Below are positions 26,037-35,000 of a stretch of 64,000 bases of DNA, one piece after another (the stretch's first letter is position 1; each line of letters starts with the position of its first letter). The notes beneath the pieces were generated by a model. The model had not been told where the DNA came from. It made no database searches and saw only the letters and a list, made by a program, of their open reading frames with translations. The position numbers and the translations under genes are program-made. Source of the DNA: Deltaproteobacteria bacterium (GTDB taxonomy: Bacteria; Myxococcota_A; Polyangia; Nannocystales; Nannocystaceae); contig JADJEE010000012.1 in the NCBI GenBank assembly GCA_016709225.1, forward strand, positions 3,143,501 through 3,207,500. Direction: 5' to 3'.

Positions 26037-28193
26037 ATGTCGCAAGCACTGTCGCTGAAGATCTTCCAGAACGGCCAGCTGATCGAGCAGAAGACGCTCT
26101 CCCAAGACGTCATCAAGATCGGCAAGCTGAAGAGCAGCCACCTGTGCCTCGAGGACGACTCGGTGGCGCGGATGCACGCCGTCATCGAGGTCTCGGGATC
26201 GGACGTTCGCGTCATCGATCTCGGGAGCTCGACCGGCAGCATCCGGAACGGACGGCGGGTCGAGAAGAACGACGTCCTCAAGTCGGGGGACGTGCTCGAG
26301 TTCGGGCCCTTCCGCATCGAGGTCGAGTTCGCGGCCATGCCCGCGTCGGCGCCCGCCGGCGTGACGGTGGTCGCCTCGGCGCCCGCGGCCGCGCCGATGC
26401 AGATGCAGCAGGCCCAGACCATGGTGCCGATGGGGCACACCGCGATGGCGCCGATGGGTGCCGCGCCGATGGCCATGCCTGCGCCCGCGCAGATGCAGCA
26501 GCGCCCGGTCATGCAGATCGACGCCAGCGAGGTCGAGGTGCAGGACGGCACCCGCGTCACCGAGGTGATGACGATGTACAACCGGAGCGTGGTCGACGTG
26601 CAGCACGTCGGCCAGGTGAAGAGCAAGGTCGCCCAGGCGCCCGTGTTCCTCGTGCTCGGTGGTGCGCTGTTCCTCGCCGGCGCTGCGGTCTTCGCCAACG
26701 ACGTCACCCAGGACTGGGACGCGTACAAGGACGCCACCGCGAAGGCGGCCGAGGCGGGTCAGGCCAAGCCGACCGAGCCGGGCACGGGCTTCACCGGCCT
26801 CGGCATCGGGCTCGCGCTGCTCGGTCTGGTGCCGTTCTCGTTCGGCGTCATGCGCATGCGTGATCGCGGCCTGCCGAACTACACCCTTGGCGAAGGCCAT
26901 CACGCGACCTTCCACGCGCCGCCCCAGGGCCTGCCCGACACCACCGCATTCCCGCTCGTGCGCGGTGGCGATCACCAGGACTACGCGCTGCAGTTCACCC
27001 GCGACATGACCGGCGAGGTGACCCTCGACGGCCAGCGCATCACGCTGGCGGAGCTGGTGGCCTCGGGTCGCGCCGGCGCGATGGGCTCGTCGTACAGCTT
27101 CCCGCTGCCTCCCGGCGCGCACTGCCGCGTGCAGTACGGCGAGCTGGTGTTCCATGTGAACTCGGTCGCGCCGGGCAAGGTCATCGCGACCAAGAGCGAG
27201 GCCGACAAGCCGTTCTGGCTCTACAACTCCGCGTCGCTCGCGGTCATCGGCTCGATGCTGGTGCTGGTGCACCTCATCCCCGACGACATGCTCGACATGG
27301 ACAGCGACCAGACCGACGCCGACAACCGCTTCGTCGGCTACATGAACCAGCCCGACGAGATCCCCGAGGAGGAGCCGCCGCCGGAGCAGGAGAACTCGGA
27401 CGACGAGGCCGGCGGTACGGGCCAGCGCCACAAGGGCGAGGAGGGCAAGATGGGTAAGCCCACCTCGAAGAACAAGGCCGGCCTCTACGCGATGAAGGGC
27501 CCGAAGGACGCCATCCCGCAGATGGCCCGCAACTTCGACCCCGACATGATGGCCCGCAACGCCGGTATTCTCGGCATGGTCCAGTCGGAGGCGGGTCACT
27601 TCCTCGCTTCGCCGTACGGCGGCGCGTTCGCGGTCGGCAACGACGACGAGGACGTCTGGGGTGGTCTGACCGGCACCGAGATCGGCGAAGCCTACGGCGT
27701 CGGTGGCCTCGGCCTGGTCGGCACCGGCCGCGGTGGTGGTGGTACCGGCGAAGGCACCATCGGTCTGGGCAACGTCGGCCTCATCGGCAAGGGCGGCGGC
27801 GGCGGCACGGGCTCGGGCTACGGCCGTGGCTCGGGCGCTGGCTTCGGTGGCCGCGGCACCCGCGTTCCGCGAGTTCGCCAGGCCAACGCCACCGTGAAGG
27901 GCGCGATCGACAAGGACATCATCCGTCGAATCGTTCGCTCGCACATCAACGAGGTTCGCCACTGCTACAACCAGGGCCTCGTCAAGGACCCGAACCTCAA
28001 GGGTCGCGTCGCGGTGCAGTTCACCATCGGCCCGAGCGGCAACGTGCCGGTCGCGGTGGTGCAGGAGTCGTCGATCAAGGACGTGAGCGTCGGTCAGTGC
28101 ATCGCGAAGGCGGTCAAGCGCTGGACCTTCCCGAAGCCGGACGGCGGCGGCAACGTGGTGGTCACCTACCCGTTCGTGCTCGAAGCCGGCTGA
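26037..28193 (+). CDS. gltG: FHA + AgmX/PglI C-terminal domain membrane protein, GltG-like (copy 1)
   Basis: 718 residues. The N-terminal cytosolic FHA domain (about 1-100) has IKIGKLKSSHL, ARMHAVIEV and GSIRNGRRV, so the phosphothreonine-binding frame is largely kept. A Met/Pro/Ala-rich linker follows. Three hydrophobic segments lie near residues 201-220, 255-273 and 399-416. Then come an acidic stretch, a Gly-rich region (GRGGGGTGEG) and a C-terminal TonB-like AgmX/PglI domain (618-717: IIRRIVRSHINEVRHCYNQGL, GRVAVQFTIGPSG, TFPKPDGG). In Myxococcus GltG (PglI) spans the inner membrane and connects the motor to periplasmic Glt proteins. A terminator follows at 28228. Confidence 0.8.
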   Translation: MSQALSLKIFQNGQLIEQKTLSQDVIKIGKLKSSHLCLEDDSVARMHAVIEVSGSDVRVIDLGSSTGSIRNGRRVEKNDVLKSGDVLEFGPFRIEVEFAAMPASAPAGVTVVASAPAAAPMQMQQAQTMVPMGHTAMAPMGAAPMAMPAPAQMQQRPVMQIDASEVEVQDGTRVTEVMTMYNRSVVDVQHVGQVKSKVAQAPVFLVLGGALFLAGAAVFANDVTQDWDAYKDATAKAAEAGQAKPTEPGTGFTGLGIGLALLGLVPFSFGVMRMRDRGLPNYTLGEGHHATFHAPPQGLPDTTAFPLVRGGDHQDYALQFTRDMTGEVTLDGQRITLAELVASGRAGAMGSSYSFPLPPGAHCRVQYGELVFHVNSVAPGKVIATKSEADKPFWLYNSASLAVIGSMLVLVHLIPDDMLDMDSDQTDADNRFVGYMNQPDEIPEEEPPPEQENSDDEAGGTGQRHKGEEGKMGKPTSKNKAGLYAMKGPKDAIPQMARNFDPDMMARNAGILGMVQSEAGHFLASPYGGAFAVGNDDEDVWGGLTGTEIGEAYGVGGLGLVGTGRGGGGTGEGTIGLGNVGLIGKGGGGGTGSGYGRGSGAGFGGRGTRVPRVRQANATVKGAIDKDIIRRIVRSHINEVRHCYNQGLVKDPNLKGRVAVQFTIGPSGNVPVAVVQESSIKDVSVGQCIAKAVKRWTFPKPDGGGNVVVTYPFVLEAG

Positions 28194-28227
28194 TCGCCAG
28201 CGCGCTCGAGCGCGCATGACAACTTCG

Positions 28228-28262
28228 ACGGGGTCGCTGCCACCAGGGGAGCGACCCCGTTT
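28228..28262 (+). terminator. rho-independent terminator after gltG copy 1
   Basis: An 11-bp stem, ACGGGGTCGCT (28228-28238) with AGCGACCCCGT (28250-28260), and an 11-base loop, followed by TTTGCGTTT. It separates the two GltG-like genes transcriptionally. Confidence 0.85.
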
Positions 28263-28358
28263 GCGTTTCGGCGATCGCTCCTTCGCCGCGAGAGGTGCTT
28301 GACAAAATTCCCTCGGTGGCGCCTTGCGGCGACGGAACCACTTCGCGAGCGCGTTGTC

Positions 28359-28376
28359 TGGTTGTTCGAACAACCA
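28359..28376. promoter_or_regulatory. perfect 18-bp palindrome, candidate operator
   Basis: TGGTTGTTCGAACAACCA is exactly self-complementary with no spacer. It lies in the 353-bp gap between the two GltG-like genes, 170 bp upstream of the second start. A consensus -35 TTGACA occurs at 28299-28304 but has no convincing -10 at 17 bp. A dimeric repressor or activator site is the simplest reading. Confidence 0.5.
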
Positions 28377-28545
28377 AGAAGTACCTCGCGCGAACCGACA
28401 GCTGTCGCTGGTCGATGTAGATGCTCGAACGACGTCGATCGTCGTGTGAGTCGCATCGACGCGACGAACCCACCGCCCTCTCGCATGCTGCGACCGGCGC
28501 GAAGGGTTGCTGCCGTCGAATCGCGAGCGAGGAAGGAGCATCGCC

Positions 28546-30561
28546 ATGTCCGCAGCAACCGTCACGCTCAAGGTCTTCTCCGGTGGTCAGTGCATCGGCA
28601 CGCACCGTGTCGCTCGCGACATGGTGAAGATCGGTCGGCTCGCGACCAGCCATCTCCGCCTCGACGACGAGGCCATCGCGCGCATGCATGCGGTGCTCGA
28701 GGTCAACGGCGGTGAGCTCCGCCTCGTCGATCTCGGCAGCACCACCGGCACGCTGGTGAACGGTGCCCCCGTCGATCGCTCGACTGTCGTCCACGCGGGC
28801 GACCGCATCGAGTTCGGGCCCTACTCGGTGTTCGTCGATCTCGAGACCGTGCCGCCGACCGCTGCCGCTCCCCGTCCGATCGCACCGGTGAGTCCGATCG
28901 ATCTCTCGACCCACGAGCACGTCGAGGCCGCGCCGGTCGCCGAGGTCATCGCGCGCTGGAATGACCGCGTCATCGACGTGCAGCACCTCGGCCATGGCAA
29001 GCCGCGTCGCATCGACACCAGCGCTTGGCTGACACTCGGCACGCTGATGTGTCTCGGCGGTGCCGCGCTGTTCGGCCACGAGATCGCGCAGGACTGGAGC
29101 AGCCACAACGCCGAGGTGCAGGCCGCTGCGGAGGCGGGCCGGCCCGCTCCCACGGCGCCCGGATGGGGCACCGGCGGGCTCGGCATCGCGTTGGCCTTGA
29201 TGGGCCTGGTGCCGCTCGGGGTCGGTCTCACGCGCAACGTCGATCGGGTGCGCACGCGCTACGTCGTGGGTGAGGGCGACGATGTCGATCTCACCGTCGG
29301 TGGCGAGCTCGTGCGCGAGCCCATGACGCTGGTGCGGCGCGACGCCGACGGCATCACGCTGCGACTGTCGCCGCAGATGCGCGGCTTCATCGACAATGCG
29401 GGCACGCGGCACGACCTGGCCGCGGCGCGCGGGCAGGGCAGCGAGCTGCGCCTGCCGACCGGTGCTCGCGCCCACGTGGAGCTCGGCGAGCTCGCGTTCG
29501 ACGTCGCTGCAGTCGCTCCGGGGCGCGTGCTCGCGGGGCGCGGCGAGACCGACCGCACCTACTGGGGCTTCAACGCCGCGTCGATGCTCGTCATCGGCGG
29601 CCTGCTCGGGCTCTCGCAGCTCGTTCCGGAGGATGCGCTCGCGATGGACAGCGACGACGCTCGCATCGACAACCGCTACGTCGGCTTCCTGCACCAACCC
29701 GACGAGACTGTCCCCGACGAGAGCGAGCCGGAGGAGATCGACGAGCCCGACAGCGCCGACAAGGCCGGCCTCTCGGGCCAGCGCCACGCCGGCGACGAAG
29801 GGGCCGCCGGTGACCCGAGCAAGGTCAACGTCCGCAAGCTGTACGCGACCAAGGGCCCCCGCGACGCGGTGCCGATGCTCGCACGCAACTTCGATCCTGC
29901 TCGCGATGCCCGCGAGTCGGGCGTGCTCGGGCTGATGCAGCGCGAGAGCGGCCACTTCCTCGCGTCGCCGTTCGGCGCCGCGTTCGCGGTGGGCAACGAC
30001 GACGAAGACGTGTGGGGCAACATCACGGGCGACGAGATCGGCGCATCGGGGGGCGTGGGCGGCCTGGGCCTGCTCGGCGCTGGCCGAGGCGGCGGCGGCG
30101 AGGGCGAAGGCACCATCGGTCTCACCGGCATCGGCACCATCGGGCAGCGCGGCAACAACGGCACGCGCCTCGGCTACGGCGATCGCAACGGTCGTGACTC
30201 GGGTACCAAGTTCGACGGCCGTCGCACACGCACACCGCAGGTGCGCGTGGTCAGCAGCGAGGTGAAGTCGACGATCGACAAGGAGATCATCCGTCGCGTC
30301 GTGCGTGCCCACCTCAACGAGGTCCGCGGTTGCTACGATCAGGGCCTCAGCCGCGATCCCAACCTCCGCGGTCGCGTGGCGATCCAGTTCACGATCGGGC
30401 CCTCGGGCACGGTCGGCGCCTCGGCGGTCGCGGAGAGCTCGCTCGGCGACAAGAGCGTCGAGTCGTGCATCGCGAAGTCGGTCCGTCGCTGGCGCTTCCC
30501 GACCGGCGCCACCCAGGGCAGCGCAGTCGTCACCTACCCCTTCGTGCTCTCCGCGGGCTGA
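28546..30561 (+). CDS. FHA + AgmX/PglI C-terminal domain membrane protein, GltG-like (copy 2)
   Basis: 671 residues, a clear paralogue of the preceding protein along its whole length. The FHA domain has VKIGRLATSHLRL, ARMHAVLEV and GTLVNGAPV. Three hydrophobic segments lie near 160-180, 210-228 and 343-361. The motif DSDDARIDNRYVGFLHQPDE parallels DSDQTDADNRFVGYMNQPDE in copy 1. A Gly-rich region and the C-terminal AgmX/PglI domain follow (IIRRVVRAHLNEVRGCYDQGL, GRVAIQFTIGPSG). The ATG at 28546 has a strong GGAAGGAG ribosome-binding site. It may take the place of GltJ, the other AgmX-type protein of Myxococcus, but it has an FHA domain rather than the zinc-finger/GYF head expected of GltJ. 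Confidence 0.8.
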   Translation: MSAATVTLKVFSGGQCIGTHRVARDMVKIGRLATSHLRLDDEAIARMHAVLEVNGGELRLVDLGSTTGTLVNGAPVDRSTVVHAGDRIEFGPYSVFVDLETVPPTAAAPRPIAPVSPIDLSTHEHVEAAPVAEVIARWNDRVIDVQHLGHGKPRRIDTSAWLTLGTLMCLGGAALFGHEIAQDWSSHNAEVQAAAEAGRPAPTAPGWGTGGLGIALALMGLVPLGVGLTRNVDRVRTRYVVGEGDDVDLTVGGELVREPMTLVRRDADGITLRLSPQMRGFIDNAGTRHDLAAARGQGSELRLPTGARAHVELGELAFDVAAVAPGRVLAGRGETDRTYWGFNAASMLVIGGLLGLSQLVPEDALAMDSDDARIDNRYVGFLHQPDETVPDESEPEEIDEPDSADKAGLSGQRHAGDEGAAGDPSKVNVRKLYATKGPRDAVPMLARNFDPARDARESGVLGLMQRESGHFLASPFGAAFAVGNDDEDVWGNITGDEIGASGGVGGLGLLGAGRGGGGEGEGTIGLTGIGTIGQRGNNGTRLGYGDRNGRDSGTKFDGRRTRTPQVRVVSSEVKSTIDKEIIRRVVRAHLNEVRGCYDQGLSRDPNLRGRVAIQFTIGPSGTVGASAVAESSLGDKSVESCIAKSVRRWRFPTGATQGSAVVTYPFVLSAG

Positions 30562-30743
30562 CGAAGGGGCGGGCGCGAAACCCCCGCGCGCGACCACGGC
30601 CCGTCGACGGCCTCGAGCTTCCGCCCGCGTTCGCGGGCGTGCAGCCGGGGCCGCACGGGTTTCTGGTGTTCAGCCCCGCGGGCGAAACCTCCGACAATCC
30701 TGCGCCCGCGGGGGCACGCTTGAAGCTTCCGCGGCGCTTCGCC

Positions 30744-30773
30744 TTGTCACGCTCGTACGGCAGGGGCTACCAT
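30744..30773 (+). promoter_or_regulatory. candidate promoter of the TPR lipoprotein gene
   Basis: TTGTCA (30744-30749), an 18-bp spacer, TACCAT (30768-30773). The predicted start of transcription is near 30780, about 29 bases before the ATG at 30809. Confidence 0.45.
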
Positions 30774-30808
30774 GCACCGGTTCCGCGCCCTTGGAGGCTC
30801 GAAGTCAG

Positions 30809-31717
30809 ATGCGCCGAGTTGCCGTCCTCATCGCCCTGGTCATCCCGATGCTCTCCCTGTCGCCGGGCTGCAAGCTCGCGAGTCGGCAGCGTGTGCAGGC
30901 CATCAACCGGCTCAACGAGGGCATCGCGCTCGAGAACCGCAACAACACCTCGGGGGCCGAGAAATCCCTCAAGGAAGCGATCGAGCTCGATCCGAGCTTC
31001 GCGAAGCCCTACTACATCCTCGGTCAGATGTACCGGAAGCAGGGCAAGCTGGTCGACGCGGAGAAGATGTTCCGCGGTGCGATCGACAACATGAAGGAAG
31101 AGCCGGTCGCCGAGTACCCCTACCAGCTGGGCACGGTGATCGCGTCGCAGGGTGAGGCGCCCGGCGTCAGCCAGGCCGACCAGGCCGCCAAGTTCAACGA
31201 CGCGATCGCGCAGTTCCAGGAGTGCATCAAGCTCGACCCGAACCACTACCGGGCCTACTACCGGACCGGGACGCTGTACGAGAAGCTCGATCAGCCGCAG
31301 AAGGCCGACCAGAGCTACCGCAAGGCCATCGAGCTGCGCTCGGGCTACAGCATGTCGTTCGTCGCGTTGGGCAACATGTACATCGACTACGGCCACGCCA
31401 ACGTCGGGCAGGCCGTGCTCGAGCTCGGCACCCAGGTGAACGACAAGGACGCTCACATGTGGAGCGGCCTCGGTCGCGCCCAGTACTCGCTGAACAAGCC
31501 CACCGAGGCGATCGAGTCGTTCAAGAAGGCCAAGGCCATCAACCCAGACCTCGTCGACGCGCTGTACGGCCTCGGCATGGCCTACGCGGAGATCCGCGAT
31601 CGCAAGAATGCCGTCGAGAACCTGCAGGCCTTCCTGCAGAAGGCCGGCAACGACGTCCCCGAAGATCTCAAGCGCGCCGCCAACGATACGATGGCGCGCG
31701 TCAAAGACGTGATCTGA
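30809..31717 (+). CDS. TPR lipoprotein of the gliding locus
   Basis: 302 residues from the ATG at 30809, with GGAGG eleven bases upstream. Signal MRRVAVLIALVIPMLSLSPGC with lipidation at Cys-21. Six or so TPRs follow, for example AEKSLKEAIELDPSFAKPYYILGQMYRKQGK, split by a short insertion (SQGEAPGVSQADQ). This resembles PilF/NlpI-type outer-membrane TPR lipoproteins, but no direct Glt equivalent comes to mind. Its place between GltG-like copy 2 and the giant GltI-like gene argues for a scaffold role in the same complex. Confidence 0.75.
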   Translation: MRRVAVLIALVIPMLSLSPGCKLASRQRVQAINRLNEGIALENRNNTSGAEKSLKEAIELDPSFAKPYYILGQMYRKQGKLVDAEKMFRGAIDNMKEEPVAEYPYQLGTVIASQGEAPGVSQADQAAKFNDAIAQFQECIKLDPNHYRAYYRTGTLYEKLDQPQKADQSYRKAIELRSGYSMSFVALGNMYIDYGHANVGQAVLELGTQVNDKDAHMWSGLGRAQYSLNKPTEAIESFKKAKAINPDLVDALYGLGMAYAEIRDRKNAVENLQAFLQKAGNDVPEDLKRAANDTMARVKDVI

Positions 31718-31956
31718 GCCGGGCCTGGCCCGCGCATCGGATGCTCGACGCACCGGCCAGGTGTGTCGGCGCCGCCCCATCGCCGAGCCTCGGTCGGTCG
31801 CGCCGGCCGTGGCTCGTTGGCGGCTGCGCCGAGGCGCCGGCACAGCCGTCGCGCTCAGCGGGTGCGCGCTGGCGCGGCCACGGTGCGTCGCGATGGATGC
31901 CGAGGTGCCGGCTTGGCTCGACACGTGATTGCCACGCGGCGAGTTCGTCGCCGGCG

Positions 31957-31985
31957 TTGCTGTCGCGCGCGATCGCATGTTATAT
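31957..31985 (+). promoter_or_regulatory. candidate sigma-70 promoter of the giant TPR gene
   Basis: TTGCTG (31957-31962), a 17-bp spacer, TTATAT (31980-31985), the most AT-rich hexamer of the 323-bp gap 31718-32040. An AAGGA ribosome-binding site lies about ten bases before the ATG at 32041. Nothing else recognisable is in the gap. Confidence 0.55.
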
Positions 31986-32040
31986 CCAGCACCGTCCCCG
32001 CGACCGAAATCTCCTGTAAGTCTCGAAGGATAGCGCCCAG

Positions 32041-35000
32041 ATGGAACTCACTCAGCGGATCAAGCAACGCCTTCGAGAAGTCGACGACTGGACCGGCATC
32101 ATCGACGAGCTCGAGGCCGAAGCCTCGGCTGCGGGCGACAAGGCCGCGCAGTCGCGTGCGCTTCGATCTCGCGCGCGCGTGCGAGGATCTGTTCCTCGAT
32201 CGCGCGCGAGCGATGACCTGCTACCAGCAGGCGTTCAAGCAGGATCAGGCCAACCTCTCCGCGCTCGAGCACGCGCGTCGGATCTACCAGGACATGGCGC
32301 ACCTCGAGATGGTGACGCGCCTGATGGGTCTCGAGCTGCAGCGCAACACCGACGCTGCGAAGCGCCCCGCGCTCGACTACGCGTACGGCACCGCGCAGCT
32401 CAACCAGCGCAACATCGACGCCGCGCGCAAGCACCTCTTGCTCGCCCGTGACGCCGAGCCGAGCAACGAGGTCTACGCCGATCGTTTCCAGGAGACGATC
32501 TACGACAGCAACAACTGGCAGCTGTCGTTCGACACCGCGTGGGCACAGCTGCGTGCGATGACCGGCACCGAGGATCCGCTCGCCGCCGACGTCGTCAACC
32601 GCGGTCACCTGCTGAGCGCGGCGTACCTGCGTGCGGGCCGAATCCTGCAGCAGGAGGCGCCCGACGACGCTCGTCTGCTGCCATGCGTGTTCAAGTCGCT
32701 CGATGCCGATCCGAGCAACGACGAGGCCGCCTTCCTCGCCGAGACGCTGCTTGCTGCCACCGGCAACCTCCAGCACGTGCAGAAGCTGCAGGATCGCCGC
32801 GTCTCGCACTGCACGACGCCCCACGACCGTCTGCGCGCGTTGCTGTCCGCCGCCAACGTGTGGCAGGTGCGGCTCAACAAGCCGGAGATGGCGTCGTACT
32901 TCTACCATCAGGCGCTCGAGCTCGCGGTCAGCCAGGGTGAGTTCGACGTCGGCTTCGGCGACGAGTGGCACCTCGCGGCCTTCCGTCAGCTCGTGCAGAC
33001 CGCGGATGCCTCGGGCAACGCCGACGCCCTCGTGCCGCTCGCCGAGCGTGCGATCGCGGTGCTCGATGACGTCGATGCCGCGATCCTGGCGCTGTCCGCC
33101 GGTGAGCTGGCGTGGAAGAAGTTCAAGGACGTCGACACCGCGCGTCACTTCTTCGCGCGCGCGGCCCGTCACGCACCGGAGCACCCCTCGGTCGTCGAGT
33201 TCCGCAAGGCCGAGGGCCTCGAGGACACCTCGGGCACGCGACAGGTGCCGATGGCACCGAGCTCCGACGGCCGGACCACGCAGCTGCCGGCGGTCGATGT
33301 CACCGAGACGCCGACGACCAAGTTGCCCGCAGCCGACGACGACACCTCGCCCGACGCCGCGACGCGACAGCTGCCGCGCATCGGCACCGCGGAGTTCGAG
33401 CAGCCGCGCGCCGCCGCGCCGGAGGCCGATGCGGCCGTCGACGAGGTCGAGGTCGCTGCCGAGCCCGAGCCCGAGCCGACCCCCGAGCGCGAGCCCGAGA
33501 TCACGCCGCCGTCGGAGCCCGAGCCCGCGCCCGAGCCCGCGCCGCTGCCGGTCACCGATCCCGAGCCCGCGCCGCTGCCGGAGCCGGTCGCGGCGACCCC
33601 GACCAAGACACCGACCCGCAACATCCCCGCGGCCGAGCCGGAGATCACGGCCGAGGCCGGCGAGCTCGAGGGCGAGTCGTTCACCGCCGAGCAGATGGCG
33701 CTGCTGCAGAAGGCCCAGCAGGCCGAGTCGTCGGGCAACAAGAAGGCGCTCGACTTCTGGCGCGAGGCCGTGTCGGCGATGCCCGACAAGCAGTTCCCGC
33801 GCACTCGACTCAAGGCGATCTACGCCGACCAGAACAAGTGGAGCAACGTCGCCGACCTGCTCAAGGACCAGCTCAAGCACGTCGCCGACAGCGACATCGA
33901 GGCGCGCGAGCGCGTGCACTGGGAGCTGATCGAGGTCTATCGCGATCAGCTGCGTCAGCCGGGCCTGGTCGTGACCACGCTGTCGGCGCTCGAGAAGGTG
34001 CTCGAGGACGCCGGCCGCACCACCGAGCTGCTGCGCGTGATCGAGGCCCAACAGGACCAGTACGAGCAGATGAAGCGGTGGCCGGACCTCATCGGTCGCA
34101 TCCGTCGCCGCGCCGAGCTGTCACCCGACCCCGAGCAGCAGAAGGCGCTGCACCTGCAGGCCGGCAACTTGTTCCTCGACAAGTTCAACAACCAGGCCGA
34201 GGCCATCAAGAGCTACGAGGCCGTGCTCGAGATCGACGCCTACGAGCCGACCGCGATCGCCAAGCTGAAGGACCTCTACGGTCGCCGTCGCGATTGGGAG
34301 CGCATGATCGCCGTCCAGCAGAAGGAGCTGATGCTGGTCGCCGATCCCGAGGAGCGCAAGGCGCAGCTGCTGGAGATCGCCCGTACCGCGGGTCAGAAGA
34401 TCAAGAAGCCGTCGCTGTCGATCGAGCTGTGGACGCAGCTGCTCGAGCTCGACGCCGACAACGTCGAGGCACTGCAGGCGCTCGAGGCACTGCAGGAGAA
34501 GGAGAAGGCCTGGCCGGAGCTCGCGGGTACGCTCGAGAAGCTGTGCCAGGTCACCACCGACGCCAACGCGCTCGGCGGCTACCTCGTGAAGCTCGGCCTG
34601 CTGTACAGCGACAAGCTGGAGGACAGCGCGGCGGCGATCCGCACCTGGGAGAAGCTCTACGAGATCGATCCCGAGAACCGTCGCGCGCAGGACGCCCTGA
34701 AGAAGCTCTACCTGCAGGAGGGCCAGATGGACGCCCTCGAGCAGTTCTACGCCAAGCAGGACAAGTGGGGCGAGTTCGTCCGCGTGCTCGAGCGCGAGTC
34801 GGAGTCGGCCACCGGCGCGCAGAAGACCGCGCTGCTGCTCAAGATCGGTGACCTCTATCGCGACAAGCTGGGCAAGTCCGACCGCGCGATGCGATCGCTC
34901 GAGAAGGCGCTGTCCGAGGATCCCGAGAACCTCACCGTCGCCGAGAAGCTGATCGAGCTCTACGAAGAAGCCAACGACGAGCGCAACATCTCGGGTCCGC

